From Rhodothermales bacterium (GTDB lineage Bacteria > Bacteroidota > Rhodothermia > Rhodothermales > UBA10348): DNA of 64,000 nt. Below are positions 8,870-16,072 of the stretch, one piece after another; the stretch's first letter is position 1; each line of letters opens with the position of its first letter. The notes under the pieces are model-generated. The model searched no databases, had not been told where the DNA came from, and was given only the letters and a program-made list of their open reading frames with translations. A program made the translations under genes and the position numbers. The stretch lies in NCBI GenBank assembly GCA_017643395.1, contig JAEPNP010000001.1, positions 1,549,001-1,613,000 on the forward strand, written 5' to 3'.

Positions 8870-8887
8870 AAAACGTTCAAAACGTTC
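8870..8887 (+). repeat. Tandem 9-bp repeat upstream of nhaA
   Basis: AAAACGTTC occurs twice in perfect tandem (8870-8878, 8879-8887). Each copy contains the palindrome AACGTT. Tandem short palindromes before a transporter gene are typical of binding sites for a regulator, but none is known here. Confidence 0.4.
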
Positions 8888-8957
8888 GTCCCATCGGTTA
8901 CAAGTTCAAGCGCCGTTCGAGATATTCGGGGTCGGCGATACTCCACACACCGATCCC

Positions 8958-10283
8958 ATGGCCAAACTCGACATCCTCCCTGCAGACCGTCCCGTCGACG
9001 GTTTGATGCGTCCTTTCCAGCGCTTCTTCCGTCTTGAAGCAGCTTCTGGACTGCTCCTGCTGGCGACCGCTGCCATCGCCCTGATCTGGGCAAACAGTCC
9101 GTGGGCCGATGCCTACTTCAGTCTGTGGCAGACCCGTGTCGTGGCCGGAGCAGGGCCGCTGATGGTCGACAAGCCATTGCTGCTGTGGGTGAACGACGGC
9201 CTTATGGCCATCTTCTTTTTCCTGGTAGGCCTGGAGATCAAGCGTGAGGTCCTCGTTGGTGAGCTGCGCAGTCCCCGCAAGGCGATGCTGGCCATCATGG
9301 CGGCTATCGGGGGCATGGTTGTTCCGGCCGGCCTCTATGTGCTGGTCACGGGGGGCACGCCGTTTGTCAACGGTTGGGGCATCCCGATGGCAACGGACAT
9401 TGCATTTGCCTTGGGTGTGCTGGCGTTGCTGGGCTCCCGGGCCCCCGTGTCACTGAAGATTTTCCTTACGGCGCTGGCGATCATCGACGACCTCGGTGCC
9501 GTCATGGTTATCGCGCTGTTCTACACCGCAGAAATCAAGATGACCGCGCTCGGCGTGGCCGCGGTGGCCCTCGTCATCCTGATGGTGGGCAACCGGCTGC
9601 GCGTGCATCGAACCGCGTTCTATGTGGTGTTCGGGCTGGTTCTCTGGCTGGCGTTCCTGAAGTCCGGCGTGCATGCAACCATCGCCGGTGTGTTGTTGGC
9701 ACTGACCATTCCGGCCTCGCGTCGCATCGACACCACAGATTTTGCCAGTAAGGCCGATCGATTCATGGGCATTCTGCGGGGAGACAACACGACCGACCGC
9801 GCGGATGCCGTTCATGCCCTCGAGGTACTCTCGCGGGGAGCCGAAACCCCGCTGGCACGCTTTGAGCATAGCCTGCATCCGTGGGTGGCCTACTTCATCA
9901 TGCCTGTCTTTGCCCTGGCCAATGCGGGTGTGGCGCTGGGTGGAATGAACTGGGGAGAGGCGCTCGGCCACCCGGTCACGGTCGGCCTGGTGCTCGGCCT
10001 CTTCGTCGGCAAGCAGCTCGGCGTGACGCTCTTCTCGTGGCTCGCAGTACGCCTGGGTTGGGCTTCTCTACCTGAGGGTGTCACCTGGAGACAGGTTTAC
10101 GGCGTCTCTCTGCTGACGGGTATTGGATTCACCATGTCCCTGTTCATAGCGAACCTGTCGTTCGCAGAGCCGGCGATCCTGGATCTGGCCAAGATCGGCA
10201 TTCTCGGTGCCTCGTTGGTGGCCGGAGTCGGTGGCTATCTGGTGCTCAAGAGCTCGCTTTCCAAAGAACCTGCGCTTGAATAG
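8958..10283 (+). CDS. nhaA: Na+/H+ antiporter NhaA
   Basis: The 441-residue integral membrane protein matches NhaA throughout. It has the N-terminal FFRLEAASGLLLL helix, LIWANSPW, and FFFLVGLEIKREVLVGELR. The ion-binding region is PMATDIAFALGVLALLG (D147), and the paired aspartates D177-D178 lie in TALAIIDDLGAVMVI, equivalent to D163-D164 of the E. coli protein. It ends with the GIGFTMSLFIANLSF helix. It exchanges sodium (or lithium) for protons across the inner membrane to control pH and salt, which suits a marine or saline organism. It is about 50 residues longer than the E. coli protein, mainly in a cytoplasmic loop around residues 255-290 (ADRFMGILRGDNTTD). Confidence 0.97.
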   Translation: MAKLDILPADRPVDGLMRPFQRFFRLEAASGLLLLATAAIALIWANSPWADAYFSLWQTRVVAGAGPLMVDKPLLLWVNDGLMAIFFFLVGLEIKREVLVGELRSPRKAMLAIMAAIGGMVVPAGLYVLVTGGTPFVNGWGIPMATDIAFALGVLALLGSRAPVSLKIFLTALAIIDDLGAVMVIALFYTAEIKMTALGVAAVALVILMVGNRLRVHRTAFYVVFGLVLWLAFLKSGVHATIAGVLLALTIPASRRIDTTDFASKADRFMGILRGDNTTDRADAVHALEVLSRGAETPLARFEHSLHPWVAYFIMPVFALANAGVALGGMNWGEALGHPVTVGLVLGLFVGKQLGVTLFSWLAVRLGWASLPEGVTWRQVYGVSLLTGIGFTMSLFIANLSFAEPAILDLAKIGILGASLVAGVGGYLVLKSSLSKEPALE

Positions 10284-10304
10284 CAGGGCTCGACGGCCGA
10301 TACC

Positions 10305-10322
10305 GGGGACTCACCAGTCCCC
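10305..10322 (+). terminator. GC-rich hairpin between nhaA and the next gene
   Basis: GGGGACT (10305-10311) and AGTCCCC (10316-10322) form a perfect 7-bp stem with a CACC loop. There is no T-run, so it may be a weak terminator of nhaA. Its 3' arm ends only 6 nt before the ATG at 10329, so it could also hide the ribosome-binding region of that gene. Confidence 0.4.
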
Positions 10323-10328
10323 AATCGC

Positions 10329-10979
10329 ATGTACAAGCTTGTGCCGGCGGCTCTGCTGTCGATTGTCGCGCTCTCTTTCCTGGCGGTGAATCCAACGCCG
10401 CTGGCCAAGGCCATGGATACCTTCTCGGACCAGCGGCCCGATAGCATGACCCCTGAGGGGTACAGCCAGGCGCTTGAACGACATGAGTCCGGAGAGACAC
10501 GCTGGACCCTGCAGGTGGGCATGCATCACTTCTGGGGAGGGTTCCTTCCCGAAGGGGTGGAGCGGGACAGCCTGTGGGGACGGGACCTCATTCGCCAGGC
10601 GATGGAAGCGGGCAATCCGCACGCCGGGACCATGTGGTACCACTTCGTAGATCGAACCCACGAAGGTCTGAAGGCGGCCGCAGCGGCCGGGGATCTTCAC
10701 TCCATCGAGCTGATGGCGATGTTGGAGGCCCGTCGTTTTTGCGAAGTCGGCGAAATGCCTCCTGGCCATATGGAGGCTTTTCTGGAGGACTACCGTGACG
10801 TCATGACGCCGGAGCACTATCGCCGGCACATGGGCCAGCACGGCGTGTTTGGTGGTGCCATGACGGTGGAGGAGCGCCATCGCGAGGCCCGGTCGAACAT
10901 CCTGAACGGCATCCCGGACCGCTTCCGGTCAGTCTGCGATCACACCACCAGCTTCGAAAGGCTCCTGCCGAAAGACTGA
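10329..10979 (+). CDS. Secreted or anchored two-cysteine protein of unknown function, paralogue of 4205-4819
   Basis: The 216-residue product has an N-terminal hydrophobic segment (LVPAALLSIVALSFLAV) and then a soluble, mostly helical domain. From about residue 98 it aligns with the protein at 4205. AAAAGDLHSIELMAMLEARR matches its counterpart without gaps, and C138 and C203 fall at the same places, about 65 residues apart. The A-rich helix pattern (EAGNPHAG, AAAAAGDLHS) is Sel1-like. No catalytic motif is seen. It lies downstream of nhaA with a hairpin between them, so it is probably a separate unit. Function unknown. Confidence 0.7.
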   Translation: MYKLVPAALLSIVALSFLAVNPTPLAKAMDTFSDQRPDSMTPEGYSQALERHESGETRWTLQVGMHHFWGGFLPEGVERDSLWGRDLIRQAMEAGNPHAGTMWYHFVDRTHEGLKAAAAAGDLHSIELMAMLEARRFCEVGEMPPGHMEAFLEDYRDVMTPEHYRRHMGQHGVFGGAMTVEERHREARSNILNGIPDRFRSVCDHTTSFERLLPKD

Positions 10980-11006
10980 GGTCTTGCGCACACCACGGCG
11001 GGATTA

Positions 11007-11028
11007 TATGTTACTAATCAGTAACATA
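11007..11028 (+). promoter_or_regulatory. Palindromic operator for the downstream ArsR-type regulator
   Basis: TATGTTACT and AGTAACATA are perfect 9-bp arms separated by AATC, 13 bp before the SRPBCC gene. ArsR-family repressors bind AT-rich dyads of this size, and the regulator is encoded second in the same operon, so autoregulation is likely. A GGAG ribosome-binding site follows at 11031-11034. Confidence 0.75.
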
Positions 11029-11041
11029 AAGGAGTCCGGCC

Positions 11042-11476
11042 ATGCTGACACAGGACACGAAGTACGATCTCGACATCGATATCGAGATCACGGTCGACGC
11101 GCCGATCGAGCGTGTCTTCGAAGCGCTGATTCACCGAATGGGTGCCGGAAACAAGGGAGCAGAGAATGCGCCCATGCCCATGGTGCTGGAGCGACGGCCG
11201 GGTGGTCGGTGGTTCCGCGACCTCGGGGACGACGCCGGTCATCTTTGGGGCCACGTACAGTCCATCCGGCCGCCTAGTCTGCTGGAGATCTGCGGGCCGC
11301 TCATGATGTCGGCGCCCGTCACCAACAATGTCATTACCCGCCTCAAGGAAACCGATGCCGGAACGGTAGTCACGTTTCGCCACACGGCACACGGTCCTGT
11401 GGAGCCCGAATGGGAAGACGGCATGCGAGAGGGATGGGCGGAATGGCTTGGTGACGTCAAGGCCGATTCGGAGTAG
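11042..11476 (+). CDS. SRPBCC-domain protein (AHSA1-like)
   Basis: The 144-residue protein has the START/Bet v1-like fold of the AHSA1 type. DIDIEITVDAPIERVFEAL starts the family, then GGRWFRDLG, GHLWGHVQSIRPP, and a C-terminal helix EDGMREGWAEWLGDVK. The family binds hydrophobic ligands, but the ligand here is unknown. It is well known for sitting next to ArsR regulators, as here: the stop TAG overlaps the GTG start of the ArsR gene. The start at 11042 is supported by the GGAG sequence 7 nt upstream. Cytoplasmic. Confidence 0.88.
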   Translation: MLTQDTKYDLDIDIEITVDAPIERVFEALIHRMGAGNKGAENAPMPMVLERRPGGRWFRDLGDDAGHLWGHVQSIRPPSLLEICGPLMMSAPVTNNVITRLKETDAGTVVTFRHTAHGPVEPEWEDGMREGWAEWLGDVKADSE

Positions 11477-11796
11477 TGTGCGCAGACGATCTGGATCCGG
11501 TCTGGAAAGCCCTTTCCGACCCCACACGTCGCCGCATTCTGGACTACCTGCGTGAGGGCCCCCGCATCACGGGGGAGATTGTCGAGCAGTTTCCCGAGTT
11601 GTCCAGAGTCGGTGTGGTGAAGCACATCGATGTACTCAGGGATGCCGGACTGATCCTGGTTCGCAAGGACGGTCGCCGGCGCATCAACCGACTGAACCCC
11701 GTGCCCATTCGACAGATCTACAATCGATGGGTGCGTGGATTCGAGGGGCTTTGGAGCGGGGTGCTCGCCGACCTGGCGGAGGACCTGACGGGATGA
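11476..11796 (+). CDS. ArsR-family winged-helix transcriptional regulator
   Basis: The 106-residue protein has the classic ArsR opening VWKALSDPTRRRILDYLREG, then a helix-turn-helix with recognition helix around LSRVGVVKHIDVLRDAGLI and the wing RKDGRRRINRLNP. There is no ELCV-type metal-binding cysteine motif, so it is not a metal sensor of the classic type. The C-terminal helix YNRWVRGFEGLWSGVLADL is typical of the subfamily paired with SRPBCC proteins. It starts with GTG overlapping the upstream TAG (TAGTG). It probably represses the operon through the palindrome at 11007-11028. Confidence 0.92.
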   Translation: MCADDLDPVWKALSDPTRRRILDYLREGPRITGEIVEQFPELSRVGVVKHIDVLRDAGLILVRKDGRRRINRLNPVPIRQIYNRWVRGFEGLWSGVLADLAEDLTG

Positions 11797-11823
11797 GGCG
11801 GGTTCCTCGACGCAGCTTGCTGT

Positions 11824-12972
11824 TCAACCCCCGCTGATGCGGGTACCGTCCTGTATCAGGTCGGAGGGAAATCGCACCACACGATCTCCGTCTTCCAGAC
11901 CCGCTTGAATCTCGGCCCATTCAGGGGTGATGACACCGGGTGTGACGGAGGTCAGTGCAGCTCGACCGTCCTGAACGGCGTACACCTGCCAGGAGTCTGC
12001 ATCGCGGAAAAGCGCGGTCGAAGGCACGCGAAGGACATTCTCCTTTCGGTCCGCCTGAATGGCGGCGTCTACCCGGAACCCTGCACCGAGTCCAGCCGGA
12101 CTCTCCCCAAGGTCCACCACGACGTTGACGCGCTGCTCCTCCACTCCCAAAGAGGAGATCTTGGTGAACGCGGCGGGTTCCACCAGCCTTACCGAGCCGG
12201 TGAGCACGCGACTGCCGCCCCATCCATCGATCCGCACGGCCTGTCCGGCCCGCACCCGGACGGCGTCCTGCGATCGCACGTCAATAAGCACCTCCAGGCC
12301 GCCGGCATCTCCGACCACCAACAGGGGCTCGCCGGGCCCGACCAAACGGGCCGAGCGCTCCGGAATACGAAGTACCTGGCCGTCTGCCGGAGTGCGCACG
12401 AGTAAATCTCCTCCCTGGCGAGCGGCAGCTTGCGAAGCCTGCAGGTCCGCACGCGCTGTGGACAACCCGCTCCGCGCGGCCTCCAACTCCCGCTCGGCGC
12501 TTGCCATGGCCAATTGGGCGCGCTCCAGTTCGGCCGCGCTGATAATGCTGTCCTGTGCCAGCGCGTCAGAACGGCTGAGATCTCGCCTGGCCTGGCTCAG
12601 AACCGCATCGGCCTGTGCCACCCGGGACTCCAGGGCTTCGGTCTGGGCGGCACCCGCGGCTATGCGGGCATCCAGCACGGCGGCCTGTCGCGGATCGTTG
12701 GGCGCGGGTGTGATACGTGCCACCACCTGACCCGTCGCCACCCGTTCGCCTTCCCGCAGTTCGATGCGACTGACCGTCCCACCAACAGGTGCCGTGATGA
12801 CAAACTGCTCGCGGAGCCGGGTCACGCCGTCCTCGGAGACGGTCTGCACAACGGGTCCCTGTTCCACGACGGCTACCTCCGTCGACACGGCGGTGTCTCG
12901 CCCCAATAGCGCAGCGGCCGCAACCACAACAACCAGCACGGCCCCAATGATGTAGCGCCTCTTCATGTTCAT
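11824..12972 (-). CDS. HlyD/RND-type periplasmic adaptor of an ABC exporter
   Basis: The 382-residue membrane-fusion protein has one N-terminal transmembrane anchor (YIIGAVLVVVVAAAALLG). A barrel-sandwich half follows (VITAPVGGTVSRIELREGERV), then a long helical hairpin rich in Ala, Glu and Arg (about residues 95-195), the second sandwich half (LVRTPADGQVLRI) and beta-barrel domains to the end. Adaptors of this kind bridge an inner-membrane ABC permease to an outer-membrane channel. No TolC-like gene is in view. The start ATG overlaps the permease stop (ATGA at 12969-12972). It is the last gene of the four-gene operon running leftward from 18462. Confidence 0.9.
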   Translation of the reverse strand: MNMKRRYIIGAVLVVVVAAAALLGRDTAVSTEVAVVEQGPVVQTVSEDGVTRLREQFVITAPVGGTVSRIELREGERVATGQVVARITPAPNDPRQAAVLDARIAAGAAQTEALESRVAQADAVLSQARRDLSRSDALAQDSIISAAELERAQLAMASAERELEAARSGLSTARADLQASQAAARQGGDLLVRTPADGQVLRIPERSARLVGPGEPLLVVGDAGGLEVLIDVRSQDAVRVRAGQAVRIDGWGGSRVLTGSVRLVEPAAFTKISSLGVEEQRVNVVVDLGESPAGLGAGFRVDAAIQADRKENVLRVPSTALFRDADSWQVYAVQDGRAALTSVTPGVITPEWAEIQAGLEDGDRVVRFPSDLIQDGTRISGG

Positions 12973-15332
12973 TCGCGAGTTTTCAGAACCTTGATCAGGT
13001 CCATTCGGTGCAGCCGACGCCGCACAATGAGACCGCTCAGTACACCCGCGGCAATGGTGATCCCGGCGGCCCAGAGAAAGGTGCCGGCATCCACCACCAT
13101 GGGCACGCGGTAGCTCTCGTTCTGTATGGCCGTTGCGGTCAGGAAGGCCAGCGCGTAGCCCATCGCCCATCCAATTGGAATGGCGGTGAGCGTGATGAGA
13201 CCCTGCTCACCCAGCAGGATGGTGCTCACCTCTCGCTCCGTAAAGCCCAGCACACGCAGGCTGGCCAATTCGCGGCCGCGTTCCGACAGGGCGATGCGGG
13301 CTCCGTTGTAGATCACCGCGACGGCAATGACGCAGGAGAAGCCGAGGATGAAGAACACCGAGATGAGCAGGCTCTCGTCCATCTGTTTCTGGAACGACGC
13401 CAGCATCTGCGCAGGTGATGCCACGCTGGCGACCACCGGCAGGTCACGCAACTGGCGGCCAACTTTCTCCCCCGCGCCATCGTCAATGCGCAGGAGGGCC
13501 ATATTCGCGGACGGGGGACCGGCCCTGAGCCGGTTGAGTGCCTCGCGGTCCATGTAGGCGGAGAGTCCCAGGAAGTCCTCTACGACTCCGGCAACCGGCG
13601 CACTGACGCGCCGCCGCTCGCCATCCAGAAATTCCATGGTGACTGACGTTCCGGGCTCAAGACGAAGCTGGTCCGCCAACATGCGACTCATGACGACGCC
13701 GGATACAGGTATGGGGTGTCGTCTGCCGGAGCGCCCCACGACGTGGCGCAGCGCGGAGCCCGCGGGCAATCCGAGAATGGCGTTCTCTTCCTGAACGGGG
13801 CCATGCACAAACCGCACAGGTGCCGTGCTTACGGTCTCGACGTGCTGAACCCCGTCCAGTCCGCCCAGCGCATGGGTGACGTCGAGTCCGACCGGCCGGT
13901 TGAAGGTGACCGAAATATCCTCTCGTTGGGAGAGGTCGAACTGCAGCCTCATCAGCAGGTCTACACCGTCAAACATGAACATGCCGACGACCAGGATTGC
14001 AACCGCATAGGCCACGCCGAGTGCGGAAAGTCCGCTGCGCACCGGCGTGCGCTCTACGTTGCGCAGGATCATGCGTGCAGCCGGTGGCACGAGCTTGCCG
14101 ATACCGAGTCGCTCGACCGGTCCGGGCTTGAACGAGGCCGGTGGCTCCGGTCTCATGGCCTCGGCAGGGGGCAGCTTGACAGCCCGCCTGACGCCGCTGA
14201 GCGCCCCCGCCGTTGCTGCAAGCACCGAAATGACGAGGGCCACCAGTACCAGGCCCGGATTGGCGATAAAGACCAGCTCCGGGAATCCAAAGAACTGGCC
14301 GTACAACTCCACCATGGATTGTCCGAGTGCCACACCCGCCCCGATGCCCACCAGGGCACCCAGAAACACCGCAGCCAACGCAAACCGGAAGTAGTACCCG
14401 CCGACCTCCCAGTCCGAATAGCCGAACGCCTTCAATACCGCGATCTCGGTGCGCTCGGTGGCGATCATGCGGCTCAGCACCATGTGGAGCAGGAAGGCGG
14501 CGATCCCCAGAAAAACCGCAGGGATTACGCCGCTGGTTGCGCGATTGGAATCGAGCTCGGCCTGCAGAATGAAGTGGGAGGCCTGCTCAGCACGCGGGTA
14601 GGCACCCTGCCCGCCGAAGGGCTCCAGAATGCGATCGACCGCAGCCAGCACGCCTGGCAATGCGGCCTCCGTCTCGACCTGGATCAGCACCTCGTTGAAG
14701 GCGCCGTCCAACTGAAGCAGGGGGCCGAGTGCGTCCCGATCCATCCAGACAATGCCGTAGCGCTCATCGTCAGGGTACAGGGAGCCGGGCGGCACTGCGT
14801 ACGTGTGCTCGGGCGATATGGCCGTGCCGACCACCAGCGCCTCGAAGCGAATCCCGTTGAGTGACATCGCCAGCGTATCTCCCGGCTGGTAGTCGGTTGC
14901 GGCCGCAAACTTGTCGCTGAGGATGACTTCGCGCCCCCGGTTCGGCTGGACATAGCGGCCGGAGGTCAGGTGCAGATCCGACAGGGACCGACGCCTGTCC
15001 GCGGGAACCGAGTAGACGCGGCCCAGCGCAGGCATGGAGAGACCGGGCACAAACAGGTTGGCGGTTGAGCCCACCCGGGAGGAGACGGACGTCACGCCAT
15101 CGACCGCCGAGATGCGAGCCAGCACGGCCTCCGGTGCGGACTCGAGCACGGCCCAGGCGTCCGGAAAGCGCGTCTGACTGTAGTACTCGGCCTGCGCCGT
15201 GACCAGCGACTGGTACGTACCACGAAGCGTGAGCACGGTCATGATGCCGACGGCGACCACCGCAGCGATGGAGAGTACGGGACCCCGTGTGCGCCACAGT
15301 TCCCGAACGAGTCGTCTGTTAAGCATACGCAT
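12969..15332 (-). CDS. FtsX-like ABC transporter permease (MacB/LolC/DevC-related)
   Basis: The 787-residue protein has the doubled FtsX architecture. There is an N-terminal membrane helix (LSIAAVVAVGIMTVLTL), a large periplasmic domain, three helices around residues 265-385, a linker helix (ALGVAYAVAILVVGMFMF), a second periplasmic domain and three C-terminal helices (VFFILGFSCVIAVAVIYNG onwards). Such permeases do not form a normal channel but couple ATP use in the cytoplasm to movements in the periplasm, expelling lipids, peptides or antibiotics through an adaptor. The ATG at 15332 shares a base with the ATPase stop (TGATG); GTG codons one and two codons earlier are alternatives. Confidence 0.9.
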   Translation of the reverse strand: MRMLNRRLVRELWRTRGPVLSIAAVVAVGIMTVLTLRGTYQSLVTAQAEYYSQTRFPDAWAVLESAPEAVLARISAVDGVTSVSSRVGSTANLFVPGLSMPALGRVYSVPADRRRSLSDLHLTSGRYVQPNRGREVILSDKFAAATDYQPGDTLAMSLNGIRFEALVVGTAISPEHTYAVPPGSLYPDDERYGIVWMDRDALGPLLQLDGAFNEVLIQVETEAALPGVLAAVDRILEPFGGQGAYPRAEQASHFILQAELDSNRATSGVIPAVFLGIAAFLLHMVLSRMIATERTEIAVLKAFGYSDWEVGGYYFRFALAAVFLGALVGIGAGVALGQSMVELYGQFFGFPELVFIANPGLVLVALVISVLAATAGALSGVRRAVKLPPAEAMRPEPPASFKPGPVERLGIGKLVPPAARMILRNVERTPVRSGLSALGVAYAVAILVVGMFMFDGVDLLMRLQFDLSQREDISVTFNRPVGLDVTHALGGLDGVQHVETVSTAPVRFVHGPVQEENAILGLPAGSALRHVVGRSGRRHPIPVSGVVMSRMLADQLRLEPGTSVTMEFLDGERRRVSAPVAGVVEDFLGLSAYMDREALNRLRAGPPSANMALLRIDDGAGEKVGRQLRDLPVVASVASPAQMLASFQKQMDESLLISVFFILGFSCVIAVAVIYNGARIALSERGRELASLRVLGFTEREVSTILLGEQGLITLTAIPIGWAMGYALAFLTATAIQNESYRVPMVVDAGTFLWAAGITIAAGVLSGLIVRRRLHRMDLIKVLKTRE

Positions 15333-16072
15333 CACCACTCCACCTCCGAGATGTCGGCCCTCTCCGCGTGTTCGATGCGCTCTACGATGCGTCCGCTGCT
15401 CATGTGCAGAACCCGATCCGCCAACGCGCCGATGGCCGCATTGTGTGTGATAACTGCCGTGGTCGTGCCCGTTTCCCGATTCACCGTGTCGAGAACGCGG
15501 AGCACCCGACGCCCGGTGGACAGGTCCAGGGCGCCGGTCGGCTCATCGCACAACAGGACGTCGGGACGTTTGGCAACCGCGCGTGCAATCGCCACCCGCT
15601 GCTGCTCGCCGCCCGACAACTGAGCGGGGAAGTGGTCCTGCCGGTCAGCGAGCCCAACGAGCTCGAGGGCCTCGGAGGGCGGCATCGGGTCTCGCGCGAT
15701 TTCGGTGACCAGTTCCACGTTTTCCCGTGCCGTCAGGCTCGGAATGAGGTTGTAGAACTGGAAAATGAAGCCGACGGACTCGCGGCGATAGCGCGTCAGC
15801 TCGCGAGGCGTCGCAGCGGTGAGTTCCGTGTCGCGGTACCAGGCCTCCCCGGAGGTTGCGGTGTCCAGGCCGCCCAGGATGTTCAGCAGGGTGCTCTTGC
15901 CGCTGCCGGAGGCGCCCAGCAGAACGACCAGCTCTCCCTCACACAATTCCAGATCGATATCGCGGAGCGCATCGACGGTGACCTGTCCCATTTCGTAGGA
16001 CTTGCACAGACGTCGTGTCCGATAGACGGCCGCGCGCCGGGGGAAAGCGCTCTCGTCCGGGGCAGGGTTCAC
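15332..16072 (-). CDS. ABC transporter ATP-binding protein (LolD/MacB/DevA type)
   Basis: The 246-residue ATPase has Walker [10 protein letters not shown], the Q-loop [20 protein letters not shown], which is typical of the LolD/MacB class, signature [14 protein letters not shown], Walker [13 protein letters not shown] and the H-loop histidine in AVITHNA. The subfamily pairs with FtsX-type permeases, and one lies directly downstream. The GTG start overlaps the stop of the S9 peptidase (GTGA at 16069-16072). This ties the peptidase and the exporter into one translation-coupled operon, which is unusual. Confidence 0.95.
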   Translation of the reverse strand: MNPAPDESAFPRRAAVYRTRRLCKSYEMGQVTVDALRDIDLELCEGELVVLLGASGSGKSTLLNILGGLDTATSGEAWYRDTELTAATPRELTRYRRESVGFIFQFYNLIPSLTARENVELVTEIARDPMPPSEALELVGLADRQDHFPAQLSGGEQQRVAIARAVAKRPDVLLCDEPTGALDLSTGRRVLRVLDTVNRETGTTTAVITHNAAIGALADRVLHMSSGRIVERIEHAERADISEVEW

